A DNA stretch of 64,000 bases from DASSBG01 sp963800395 (lineage in GTDB: Bacteria > Pseudomonadota > Gammaproteobacteria > Xanthomonadales > Rhodanobacteraceae): NCBI GenBank assembly GCA_963800395.1, contig CAWDBD010000027.1, positions 1-64,000 of the forward strand, given 5' to 3'. Position 1 is the first letter of the stretch. Each line of letters starts with the position of its first letter. The notes under the pieces are model-generated. The model had not been told where the DNA came from and searched no databases. It saw only the letters and a list, made by a program, of their open reading frames with translations. Made by a program: the position numbers and the translations under genes. Positions 37,933-46,489 of this stretch are shown here, piece after piece.

Positions 37933-40739
37933 GCAGCGGTCTCCCCGGCAAGCTCCACCCTGTGCCCCGGGCGGCGTGGCTCAGGGTCACGCTGCAGACA
38001 CACCCTGAGGTCAAACCAGGCCGCCTGGCCGGTCACCGGATCGGCATTGGCGCGACGCACGCCGCGCGGCGGCATCAGGCTGTCGCTGATCAGGTGGTTG
38101 AGCAGAAAGCCGCGGGTGTGCTCCGGCGCATCGGCATCCAGCTTCCAGGCCTTGCGACCCTTGCCGATGGCATTCCAGGTCCACACCGTGCCCGGGGCCG
38201 TGGCCGCATTGAGGCTGGCCTCGACGCGAATGCGACCCTGCGCAGATGCCAGCCACAACCAGTCGCCGTCGGCAATTCCGGCAGCGGCGGCCGTGCGCGG
38301 ATTGATGTAGAGCACATTGCGCGCCGCAATCTGCCGCAGCCAGGCATTCTGCGAACCCCACGCGTGGTACATGAACATGGGTCGCTGGGTGATGGCATGC
38401 AGCGGGTAGGTTTCGTCCACCTGCGTGGCGGCATCGTCTGCCAGCAGGTCTTCGGCGGGATACCAGAATGGCAGCGGATCCATGTAGCGGCGGATGCGCT
38501 CGCGCTCCTGCTCCGGTGGCTGGCGTTTGCCATGGCCTTCGGCGGCCAGTCGGAAACGCTGCAGGTCCTCGCAATACAGCATCAGCGTCACCGCTTCGGC
38601 GTCGCCCTTCAGGCCCAGCTTCTGCGCCCAGGTGAGCCAGTCGCGGTTGGCCATCTTGTAGTAGCGCGCGGCAGCGGGCACGTCCTGTTTCCAGTAGCAG
38701 CCGTTGTCGATGTAGCGCTGCAACTGGTCCGGGTTGGGCTCGCCGACGCCGTCGGCATCGCCATTGGTGCCACGCCAACCGGCCAGCAGGCCGACACCCG
38801 GCTTGCGCTCATGGTTGACCATGTAGTCCGCATAGTCGCGGTAGCGGGGCTGGCCGGATTCGTCCACCAGACCGGGCAGGCCCAGGCGCGCACCCAGGTC
38901 CAGCAGCACGCTCTGGAACGGTCGTACATCCCGGTCAGGCTCCACCACCGGCTGGCGGATGGCGTCGGCCAGGGTGTCGCCATTGCCGATCGGCCGATCC
39001 AGCAGGCTGATGCAGTCGTGCCGTTCCAGATAGGTGGTGTCGGGCAGGATCAGGTCGGCGTAATTGACCGTCTCCGACCAGTAGGCATCGGAATAGATGA
39101 TGTGCGGGATGCGGTACTCGCCGCTGTCCGGGTCACGCTGGCACAGGTAGTCCTGCGTGCGCGTGGTGTCCATGGACGAGTTCCAGCCCATGTTGGCCAT
39201 GAACAGGAACAGCGTATCGATGGAGTACGGATCGCCGGCACAGGCGTTGCGGATCACGGTGTGCAGCATGCCATGGGCCGACAGCGGATAGCGCCAGGAA
39301 AACGCTTCGTCGATGCGTCGTGGCTGACCGCTGTCGTCCACCACCAGATCATCCGGGCTGCCCACATAGCCCAGTGGTCCGGCATCCAGACTGCCGTCCT
39401 CGCGGCGCCCCTGCGCCGGGCGGTTGGGCGGTGGCGCCGAACGCGGATACGGCGGCCGGTAGCGGAAGCTCCCGGGCGTGTCGATGGCGCCCAGCAGCAT
39501 CTGCAGCACATGCAGACTGCGGCAGGTGTGGAAGCCGTTGGCGTGGGCAGCGATGCCGCGCATGGCGTGCATGGCCACCGGCCGCCCGGTCATGCGCGCG
39601 TGTTCGCGACCCCAGGCATCGGTCCATGGCTGATCCAGCTCGATGGCTTCCTCGAAAGCCACTCTGGCCATGTCACCGGCCAGTGCGCGGATGCGCTGCG
39701 CGCTGATACCGCAGCGCCCGGCCACCGCCTCCGGTGCATGGGCAGGATCAAGAAAGCGCTCGGCCAGAAGGGCAAATGCCGGCACCGCCGTGCGGCCATC
39801 GGCCAGCGGGTATTCACCGACCACGGCCGGATGGATATCCACGGCGTCGGCCAGCGCCAAGGCACCGCCGCCCTGCGCATCGCGCGACCAGCACAAGGGA
39901 CGGCCCTGCTCATCTCGGGCAATGAGCCCATGATCGGCCGCACCCGGATCGCGGATGACCAGATGATGGGCATTGCTGTAGCGCACCAGGAAATCCAGGT
40001 CGATGCGGTCGGCGCGCAGCAATTCATGGATCAGCGCGCCGGCCAGCAGGCCATCGGTGCCCGGCGTGATGGGCAGCCATTCGTCGGCGATGGCGCCATA
40101 GCCCGAGCGCACCGGATTGATCACCACGATGCGCGCACCGCGGGCCTTCATCGCGCCAAGGCCCAGCTTGATGGGGTTGGAGTCGTGGTCCTCGGCCACC
40201 CCCCACAACAGCAGCAGCTTGCAGCGCTCCCAGTCCGGCTCGCCGAATTCCCAGAAGCTGCCGCCAATCGAATGCATGCCGGCCGCGGCCATGTTGACCG
40301 AGCAGAATCCACCGTGCGCGGCATAGTTGAGCGTGCCGTACTGCTGCGCCCACCAGCCGGTCAGCGCCTGTGACTGGTCGCGTCCGGTAAAGAAGGCCAG
40401 TTCATCCGGATTGCGCTTGCGAATGTCGCCCAGCCAGCCGGCGGCGATGTCGAGCGCCTCGTCCCATTCAATCTCGCGAAATTCGCCGCTGCCGCGCTCG
40501 CCGGTACGCAGCATCGGCCTGGTCAGCCTGGCCTTCGAGTAGTGCTGCTTGATCCCGGCCGAGCCCTTGGCGCAGATCACGCCGTGATTGACCGGGTGAT
40601 CGGGATTGCCATCGATATAGCGGACCTTGCCGTGCTTGAGATGGGTGCGAATACCGCATCGGCACGCGCACATGTAGCACGTGGTGGTCTTCACCTCGTC
40701 GCCGGTCGGCGTATCCAGTAACAGATGTTTATGCGGCAT
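37929..40739 (-). CDS. soeA: Molybdopterin oxidoreductase, probable sulfite dehydrogenase SoeA
   Basis: 936 residues, starting MPHKHLLLDTPTGDEVKTTT. No Tat signal, so cytoplasmic. An N-terminal [4Fe-4S] site is formed by C21, C24, C28 and C56. C146, in HGGFCSVNMAAAG, is the probable molybdenum ligand. The bis-MGD domains follow, with LLLWGVAEDHDSNPIKLG, ARIVVINPVRSGYG, LPDTTYLERHD and the C-terminal molydopterin-binding fold (VLYINPRTAAAAGIADGDWL). Layout and sequence fit SoeA, which oxidises sulfite to sulfate and reduces quinone. The order here is soeA, SLC13, soeB, soeC. Other members of the DMSO-reductase family (thiosulfate or polysulfide enzymes) are possible. A duplicated copy of its first 28 codons lies upstream. 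Confidence 0.82.
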   Translation of the reverse strand: MPHKHLLLDTPTGDEVKTTTCYMCACRCGIRTHLKHGKVRYIDGNPDHPVNHGVICAKGSAGIKQHYSKARLTRPMLRTGERGSGEFREIEWDEALDIAAGWLGDIRKRNPDELAFFTGRDQSQALTGWWAQQYGTLNYAAHGGFCSVNMAAAGMHSIGGSFWEFGEPDWERCKLLLLWGVAEDHDSNPIKLGLGAMKARGARIVVINPVRSGYGAIADEWLPITPGTDGLLAGALIHELLRADRIDLDFLVRYSNAHHLVIRDPGAADHGLIARDEQGRPLCWSRDAQGGGALALADAVDIHPAVVGEYPLADGRTAVPAFALLAERFLDPAHAPEAVAGRCGISAQRIRALAGDMARVAFEEAIELDQPWTDAWGREHARMTGRPVAMHAMRGIAAHANGFHTCRSLHVLQMLLGAIDTPGSFRYRPPYPRSAPPPNRPAQGRREDGSLDAGPLGYVGSPDDLVVDDSGQPRRIDEAFSWRYPLSAHGMLHTVIRNACAGDPYSIDTLFLFMANMGWNSSMDTTRTQDYLCQRDPDSGEYRIPHIIYSDAYWSETVNYADLILPDTTYLERHDCISLLDRPIGNGDTLADAIRQPVVEPDRDVRPFQSVLLDLGARLGLPGLVDESGQPRYRDYADYMVNHERKPGVGLLAGWRGTNGDADGVGEPNPDQLQRYIDNGCYWKQDVPAAARYYKMANRDWLTWAQKLGLKGDAEAVTLMLYCEDLQRFRLAAEGHGKRQPPEQERERIRRYMDPLPFWYPAEDLLADDAATQVDETYPLHAITQRPMFMYHAWGSQNAWLRQIAARNVLYINPRTAAAAGIADGDWLWLASAQGRIRVEASLNAATAPGTVWTWNAIGKGRKAWKLDADAPEHTRGFLLNHLISDSLMPPRGVRRANADPVTGQAAWFDLRVCLQRDPEPRRPGHRVELAGETAA

Positions 40740-40871
40740 CAGTGCGCCCCCGACTTCCTGCGTTACTCGCTTGAACCTTCCATGGTGCCGGGCGCCGGCC
40801 CCGCCTTCCATGGCGGGTCGCTCGACGCGGCGCGACATGCCACTGGCATCTCGCAAACGCCGCGTCTCGCC

Positions 40872-40956
40872 CGCATCGGCACGCGCACATGTAGCACGTG
40901 GTGGTCTTGACCTCGTCGCCGGTCGGCGTATCCAGTGGCAGATGCTTGTGCGGCAT
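40872..40956 (-). pseudogene. Duplicated first 28 codons of a soeA-like gene
   Basis: 85 bases match 40655-40739, the 5' end of soeA, with only a handful of differences. It encodes MPHKHLPLDTPTGDEV and continues to the CYMCACRCG motif, then runs into unrelated sequence. All but one change is silent, so this looks like the remnant of a diverged soeA paralogue rather than a fresh stutter of the same gene. Confidence 0.8.
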
Positions 40957-41193
40957 GATCCGTTTGCTCGTGGCCGGGACGTCGATGGTACCCGATTGAT
41001 GCGCGCCGGGAGCCTGGGCGGCAGGAACCAGCTTGGCGAGGCAAAGTGGCTTTGAGGCAGGTTTTTCGATCATTCGAGGCGAATAGCCGTAGCTATTTTA
41101 CGAAAACAAGCGGAAAAGCTGGCCGAATCCACCAGCCACAGCCGCTTGTGTTTCTGCCGCCCAGGCTCCCGGTGCTGCGGTATGCTGGCGGCC

Positions 41194-42177
41194 ATGGACC
41201 GCTACCAACGCATACTGACCCTGCACCGGACGCTCAGAAATGCGCGCTATCCGGTGTCGGCACAACAACTCATGGACGAGCTGGAATGCTCGCGCGCCAC
41301 CGTCTACCGCGACGTCGCCATGCTGCGCGATGCCCTGGGCGCACCGATTGTCGGGGGCGGCGACGACCACCCCGGCTTTGCCTACGATCGCAACCAGATC
41401 GAGCTGTACGAATTGCCGGGGCTGTGGCTCAACAGCGAAGAACTGGCCGCCCTGATTGCCCTGCACGAGATGCTGGGCCGCGCCGACCCTGGCGTGCTGG
41501 CCGGCACGCTGGAACCGATCAAGCAGCGCATCGAGCAACTGCTGAGTGAGCAGACCGGGCAGAAGAGTGTGCCTGTGGAACGCATTCGCGTGATCGCCTG
41601 GGGTGCGCGCCACTTCGACCAGCATGTGTTCCAGGTGGTCGCCGGCGCCGTGCTGCAGCGACGCAAGCTGCACTTCCAGTACCGCGCCCGCACCAGCGGC
41701 AACGACACCCAGCGCACGGTATCGCCGCAACGCCTTACCCACTACCGCGACAACTGGTATCTGGACGCCTGGGACGACGGCCGCGAGGCGCTGCGCAGCT
41801 TTGCCGTGGACCGCATCCGCAACATCCGCGCGCTGGACGACGATGCCCGCGACGTGCCCATCGAGGAACTGGACGAGTCCTTGAGCTCCAGCTTCGGCAT
41901 CTTTGCCGGGGCGCCGCGCAACTGGGCCACCATCCGCTTTACCGAACACGCCGCGCGCTGGGTGGCCGACGAACACTGGCATTCCAGCCAGCAGGGCCGG
42001 CGCCTGGACGACGGCAGTTACGAGCTGAAGCTGCCCTATTCCAATTCCCGCGAGCTGCTGATGGACGTGCTCAAGTACGGCCCGGAAGCCGAAATCGTGG
42101 CGCCAGTGTCGCTGCGCGAGGAAATGCGCATCATGCTGCAACTGGCCATCGGCGCCTACGAAAAGAGTGCCAGCTGA
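41194..42177 (+). CDS. WYL-domain transcriptional regulator (YafY-like)
   Basis: 327 residues. N-terminal winged helix (YQRILTLHRTLRNARYPVSA; QQLMDELECSRATVYRDVAML), a linker, a WYL domain (DNWYLDAWDDGREALRSFAVD) and a C-terminal WCX extension (ELLMDVLKYGPEAEIVAP). Such proteins bind nucleotides or other ligands and often control DNA-damage or defence genes. It starts at MDRYQRIL. The stop overlaps the ATG of the next gene by one base. It is divergent from the soe operon, with about 450 bases between, so it could regulate soe, but no operator is evident. Confidence 0.9.
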   Translation: MDRYQRILTLHRTLRNARYPVSAQQLMDELECSRATVYRDVAMLRDALGAPIVGGGDDHPGFAYDRNQIELYELPGLWLNSEELAALIALHEMLGRADPGVLAGTLEPIKQRIEQLLSEQTGQKSVPVERIRVIAWGARHFDQHVFQVVAGAVLQRRKLHFQYRARTSGNDTQRTVSPQRLTHYRDNWYLDAWDDGREALRSFAVDRIRNIRALDDDARDVPIEELDESLSSSFGIFAGAPRNWATIRFTEHAARWVADEHWHSSQQGRRLDDGSYELKLPYSNSRELLMDVLKYGPEAEIVAPVSLREEMRIMLQLAIGAYEKSAS

Positions 42178-43184
42178 TGGCCGGAAAGCGCGACCAGCCA
42201 GAACGCAAGACCCGCATCTCGCTGGTGCTCGGCTCGGGTGGCGCGCGCGGCTATGCGCACATCGGCGTGATCAAGGAGCTCGAGGCGCAAGGTTATGAGA
42301 TCGGCTCCATTGCCGGCAGCTCCATGGGTGCCCTGATCGGTGGCGTGTATGCGGCCGGCAAACTGGATGCATACCGCGACTGGGTTTCCCCGCTGGAGCG
42401 CATGGATGTCTTCAGGCTGCTCGACTGGACCCTGTCCGGTGGCGGCTTCATCAAGGGCAACCGCATCATCGACGCCCTGCGTGATCTGGTTGGCGCCACG
42501 GATATCGAGGACCTGCCCATCCCCTACACCGCCGTCGCAGTCGATATCGATGCCCAGCGGGAAGTATGGTTTTCCAGTGGCCCGCTGTTCGACGCCATCC
42601 GCGCCTCGATCGCCATTCCCACCCTCTTCAGGCCCCACCACTACCAGGGACGCACCCTGGTGGACGGCGGGCTTCTCAACCCGCTACCGGTCGCACCCAC
42701 CCTGCGCGACGACACCGACTACACCCTGGCCGTTGACGTCAACGCGCAGCCGGAGCCGGGACTCGATGGCAACAGCGACGAAAACGAATCGCCGTCGGAT
42801 GAGCCCGACAAGCCCAGCCTGATCGACCGCATGCTGCCGAGCCGGGAGCGCAGCAAGGGCCCGCTACCGGACAATGCCGACTACACGCAGAAACTGACGC
42901 ATTTCATCGCCAACCTGCAAAGCAAGACCGACAAGGTGGCCGAAGCCGTCCCCGAGCCCGGCATCTTCGACCTGTTCGCGCGCTCGCTGGATACCATCCA
43001 GGGCACCATCACCCACCTGAAACTGGCGGCACAACCGCCCGATCTGCTGATCGGCATCCCGCGCAACGCCAGCGCCTTCTACGAATTCCACCGCGCCGAA
43101 TACCTCATCGAGCTCGGCCGCCAACGCACCCGCGAAGCCCTCGACCGCTGGCAACCCAGGCCGCGCAGGCATCCGCAAGGGTGA
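42177..43184 (+). CDS. Patatin-like phospholipase (RssA-like)
   Basis: 335 residues. The patatin oxyanion hole is SLVLGSGGARGYAHIGVI, the nucleophile elbow GSSMG in IAGSSMGALIGG, and the catalytic Asp in VDGGLLNPLPV, so the Ser-Asp dyad is complete. No signal peptide, so cytoplasmic or peripheral on the membrane. A charged linker (about residues 195-235) precedes a C-terminal helical region. Translationally coupled to the WYL regulator. Confidence 0.92.
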   Translation: MAGKRDQPERKTRISLVLGSGGARGYAHIGVIKELEAQGYEIGSIAGSSMGALIGGVYAAGKLDAYRDWVSPLERMDVFRLLDWTLSGGGFIKGNRIIDALRDLVGATDIEDLPIPYTAVAVDIDAQREVWFSSGPLFDAIRASIAIPTLFRPHHYQGRTLVDGGLLNPLPVAPTLRDDTDYTLAVDVNAQPEPGLDGNSDENESPSDEPDKPSLIDRMLPSRERSKGPLPDNADYTQKLTHFIANLQSKTDKVAEAVPEPGIFDLFARSLDTIQGTITHLKLAAQPPDLLIGIPRNASAFYEFHRAEYLIELGRQRTREALDRWQPRPRRHPQG

Positions 43185-43316
43185 AAGCGGGGCACTGGCA
43201 TCGACCGGAAAGCCGGGCGACCTGCAGCATGACCTGATCTGCTCGACTCCCTCAAGCGGCTCCATGACCTGCGATTGCGTCGCAAAGTTGCCGAGCGCAA
43301 CCGGAAATTTTCAGCC

Positions 43317-43925
43317 TTAGTCAAACCGTCCGTGGAAACGGGGTAGAACCCCCATGGCATCGTGAATGACCTTCATCCAATCACCGTCCTCGCGAGACTT
43401 CCCGGTGTTGAAGTCGACGTTCAAGCCAGACGAAGACGAAGCATGCATGTATGTCTTATATGCATTTATTTGCATGTTGAGCTTGGCCATTTCAAACAGT
43501 TTGTCGTCCAGCTTTTCGGGTTCGTGGACGTCTATCCAGCCAAGTACGTCAGCCAGATGCCAAAGGGATGGGTTGCCTTCGTGGACTGGAGCAGGGAATG
43601 ATCTCGATTGGGACGTGACTACCTTTCTGACGTACTGACGAGATGTGCCATAGACGTCAGCAATCTCGGTCATGCCAACATAGTCCGGTGTCGCTTCTGT
43701 CAGTGTGGCCTCTGGTATTGCCTTCTTTACGTCCTGAATGGCCGTCGAGATGGCTTTGAGTGCGCTTTCTGACTCACGGTTGAAGTTCAATGAAATGCTG
43801 CCAAGCTTGCCGATACCAATCAAGGCATCGTCACAGCCGCTTGCGCCCAGTTTCTCGACGTAGTTTCCGGGGCTCTGCTCTGCATTCCCGAGACGGAAGC
43901 TAAGTGTGAATTCGTACTGGTTCAT
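43317..43925 (-). CDS. Hypothetical protein with helix-turn-helix, second gene of a two-gene unit
   Basis: 202 residues from MNQYEFTLSFRLGN. The N-terminal 75 residues look like a small alpha/beta domain (DDALIGIGKLGSISLNFNRE). The middle has a helix-turn-helix (EIADVYGTSRQYVRKVV) followed by SFPAPVHEGNPSLWHLADVL, the usual layout of excisionase/MerR-like DNA-binding modules. Its ATG overlaps the stop of the upstream small gene (ATGA). GC content is lower than the neighbours', suggesting horizontal transfer. I judge it the antitoxin-like or regulatory half of a pair; function unproven. Confidence 0.75.
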   Translation of the reverse strand: MNQYEFTLSFRLGNAEQSPGNYVEKLGASGCDDALIGIGKLGSISLNFNRESESALKAISTAIQDVKKAIPEATLTEATPDYVGMTEIADVYGTSRQYVRKVVTSQSRSFPAPVHEGNPSLWHLADVLGWIDVHEPEKLDDKLFEMAKLNMQINAYKTYMHASSSSGLNVDFNTGKSREDGDWMKVIHDAMGVLPRFHGRFD

Positions 43926-44188
43926 TTGGAATCCTCCGGCGTGGGGGTATGAGCCAAAGTACAGTTGTCGACAACCCGACGAATCTGATTGGCGTGATTT
44001 GCCGAGTTCTTCGGGGTTGACCAGATGCTTGAAATTCAAAACTGGCCACAGCGACAGGTTTTGCTATTGTTCGGGCAGTACATTTTGCCCCACGCGTGAC
44101 CACCACCGATCTCGATGCGCCAACCGCGCGCCTCGGCATACCGCAACGCTGATTCGACCTCTTTGTCTGGATGACGCTTTCTGCGCAT
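43922..44188 (-). pseudogene. Small basic protein, first gene of the pair, with in-frame TGA
   Basis: The reading frame begins MRRKRHPDKEVESALRYAE and GWRIEIGGGHAWGKMYC, then CRCGQF, where a TGA stands at 44036-44038. The same frame continues ISSIWSTPKNSANHANQI and ends at 43922, overlapping the start of the next gene by four bases. Related proteins known to me have cysteine at the TGA position (CxCGxFC). The 88-codon frame is therefore interrupted by one nonsense change, a read error or recoding. The GGGHAWG segment recalls HicA-like double-stranded-RNA-binding toxins, but that assignment is tentative. Confidence 0.7.
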
Positions 44189-44446
44189 ACGTGTCCTTGT
44201 CGCGGCAATGAAGCTATGCGAAACAGGCGTGGTTGTCAAGTGACAACCTTGATGCGCATCTCCCCTCTCCACCGAACCCCTGCGGCAATGGAGACGGAAT
44301 GAACTTCCTTGCGTGTCCGATAGCTGGAAATGTCTCTGGCCCCTTTGATTGGCAAGGATGAATGCCGGGCATCGGCCTCGTCGAGAAAGCCTGCCGGCCA
44401 CGACGGTGCTCCTTCTCATCATGGCCAGAAGTCCCTGGCATCGACC

Positions 44447-44736
44447 TCAACCCCAAAGTGGCGGCTTGGCCACCATCAGCCAGAAAGTCACCAGCAAAGC
44501 GAAAAAGGCCGGCCAGCCCAGGGCGAACCAGATCTTCATGCAGCGATGGTAGGCCGGCGGCAAGGGCGTGCTATCCCGCAGTGCGGCTTGCGCCAGGTTG
44601 CAGGCCCGCCATTGCAGCCAGACAACAGGCAACCAGCACGCGGCGGTGACCAGGTACAGGCCAATCGCCGCCTGCACCCACGGCGCATGCAGGTCGAAAC
44701 CCGTCTGCCGCAGCAGCAGGTAGCCGGTCACAAAAA
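44447..44736 (-). pseudogene. DUF2269-type membrane protein, 5'-truncated
   Basis: Only the C-terminal 94 residues remain (TGYLLLRQTGFDLHAPWVQA, then two hydrophobic segments and FWLMVAKPPLWG). The upstream frame hits a stop within a few codons, at a junction AAAAACGGGGT (44732-44742) with unrelated sequence. The IS110-type element begins 170 bases further on, so the front of the gene was probably lost in the same rearrangement. The 170 bases between hold no gene I can identify. Confidence 0.7.
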
Positions 44737-44983
44737 CGGGGTCAGGTTAACTTTCTCAACCTGGTAGGTGCGAATATCTGCAACACTTGCTGAGCGTCGC
44801 TACTTGTAAAGCGCCGCCAGCATGCGCCCCGCGCACGGACCCCGCACGAAACCCAGCAACTCAGCCGAAGCTCGATTCAAACGGGTGTAAGTGAACCTGA
44901 ATACTCATGTCGCCGCCTCCTGACCGTGGCGGTATGTTGGAACTACAACATTTCAACATTCCGAACCACGACAGGAGGCAGCC

Positions 44984-46000
44984 ATGTCACTTTACGCAGG
45001 AATCGACCTGCATTCCACCAACAGCGTGCTGGCCGTGATCGACGAGCACGATCGGGTGTTGCGGCAATGCCGCTTGCCCAATGAGCTACCGACTATCCTC
45101 AAGGCAATGGGGCCCTACCGCGATGAACTGGTGGGTGTGGCCGTCGAGTCGACCTACAACTGGTACTGGCTGGTTGATGGTCTGACCGAACACAGCTACC
45201 CGATGCACCTGGTCAACACCGCGGCGGTGCCGCAATACGATGGCTTGAAGTACAGCGGTGATGAATCGGATGCGCGGCATCTGGCACACCTGTTGCGCCT
45301 GGGTATTCTGCCGGAGGGCTACATCTATCCGCGCGACGAGCGCGCCGTGCGCGATCTGCTGCGCCGGCGCTTCTATTTCGTACGCCAGAGCGTGTGTCTG
45401 CTGCAATCGGTGCAATCGGCATGGGCACGGCACACCGGACAATCCCTGTCTGCCAACGCGTTTCGTCAGCTCGACAAGGAGACCTTGGCACGGACCTTCA
45501 CCGACCCCTGCGTGCGCCTGTCGGTACAAGCCCAGGTCAAGATCTGGTGCGACATTCAAGCGCAGGTTCAGCAGGTGGAAAAACAGGTTCTGGCCCATTG
45601 CCCGCGCCGCAAGGAACTGGTCGCGCTGCGCTCCACCCCGGGCATTGGCAAGACGCTCGGTCTGACCATCGCCTTGGAGACCGGCGACATCACCCGATTC
45701 GCATCGGTCGGCGACTACGTGTCTTATGCGCGCCTGGTCAAGAGCGAGCGCGTCTCCAACGGCAAGAAAAAAGGTCAGGGAAACCGAAAGTGCGGCAACA
45801 AATATCTGGCCTGGGGCTGGATCGAGGCGGCCAACTTCGCGATGCGTTTCAGCCCACCCGTCAAGCGCTGGTATGACCGCAAGGCCGCCAAGCGGCACAG
45901 GGTCATCGCCATCAAGGCGGTCGCGCACAAGCTGGCGCGCGCCGGCTACTACCTGATGCGCGATGGCGGCACCTTCGACGTCAAACGCGCATTTGGTTGA
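44984..46000 (+). CDS. IS110-family transposase (DEDD recombinase)
   Basis: 338 residues. The N-terminal RuvC-like DEDD domain shows YAGIDLHSTNSVLAVID, VAVESTYNWYWLVDG and DESDARHLAHLLR, which supply the acidic residues. The C-terminal Tnp (transposase_20) domain shows LRSTPGIGKTLGLTIALE, ASVGDYVSYARLV and GNRKCGNKYLAWGWIEAA. AGGAGG lies six bases before the ATG. The frame is intact, so the element may be active. Confidence 0.93.
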   Translation: MSLYAGIDLHSTNSVLAVIDEHDRVLRQCRLPNELPTILKAMGPYRDELVGVAVESTYNWYWLVDGLTEHSYPMHLVNTAAVPQYDGLKYSGDESDARHLAHLLRLGILPEGYIYPRDERAVRDLLRRRFYFVRQSVCLLQSVQSAWARHTGQSLSANAFRQLDKETLARTFTDPCVRLSVQAQVKIWCDIQAQVQQVEKQVLAHCPRRKELVALRSTPGIGKTLGLTIALETGDITRFASVGDYVSYARLVKSERVSNGKKKGQGNRKCGNKYLAWGWIEAANFAMRFSPPVKRWYDRKAAKRHRVIAIKAVAHKLARAGYYLMRDGGTFDVKRAFG

Positions 46001-46449
46001 CGCTTCATGTTGGCGGCGACAGACCGGAAACGGGGTTGGACTTGATCCCTGACATCTGAATGGCCGTCGTCGCCGACACCCGTTTCGAGGAGGCCGCCCA
46101 CCGACCGAGCCCATGAGGGTTGATCCGCTTCAGGCGAGATCGAGAATCTGTGCACCGCACACGCGGACACATGGACGGACCCGATGGCAACCGACGAGTG
46201 TTTTACGGCCACCATCCCTGGCGGCCGCCCTTCGGGCCAGCTTCGCTGTTCGTTTTTTGCTCCGGCAAAAAACGTGGGAGCGCAAGCTCAAGGGCGCGCG
46301 AGCGTTTTGATCCAGAACGGTGACTGGTGCGGAATCCTTCCGCAACCGCCCGATAACATCGCGGAGACGGCTCAATCGAATCAGGGTGTGATACACGGGA
46401 CCCGCAGTGCACGGGACGGGAGGCTATGCGCTTGTTGACACGAACGGCG
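46001..46449 (+). ncRNA. Candidate bridge RNA (seekRNA) region of IS110 copy 1
   Basis: The 3' non-coding part is conserved with copy 2, especially 46081-46200 (GTTTCGAGGAGGCCGCCCA; GGTTGATCCGCTTCAGGCG; CACATGGACGGACCCGATGG). It does not encode a protein in a shared frame. IS110/IS1111 elements use a structured guide RNA encoded in their non-coding end; in this element only the 3' flank is long enough. Exact ends unknown. Copy 2 lacks about 80 bases here (46199-46277). Confidence 0.5.
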
Positions 46450-46489
46450 AAATGGTGACCCCGTTGTTGACCCCGTTGTTGGAGCCAGG

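Larger units (their letters stand above)
44906..46449 (+). mobile_element. IS110-family insertion sequence, copy 1
   Basis: Boundaries come from comparison with the second copy at 50589-52056. Shared sequence starts ATGTCGCCGCCTCC and ends near GACACGAACGGCG. It has a short 5' flank (about 75 nt), an intact transposase, and a long 3' non-coding part of about 450 nt. No obvious terminal inverted repeats or target duplication, as expected for IS110 elements. Confidence 0.8.

Noticed and set aside
37962..40373. 803-codon open frame opposite soeA
   Set aside because: Antisense shadow of a clear molybdoenzyme; no motif of its own.
44036..44038. Selenocysteine codon
   Set aside because: No SECIS-like element could be confirmed by eye, the protein is not a known selenoprotein family, and a point change or read error is simpler.
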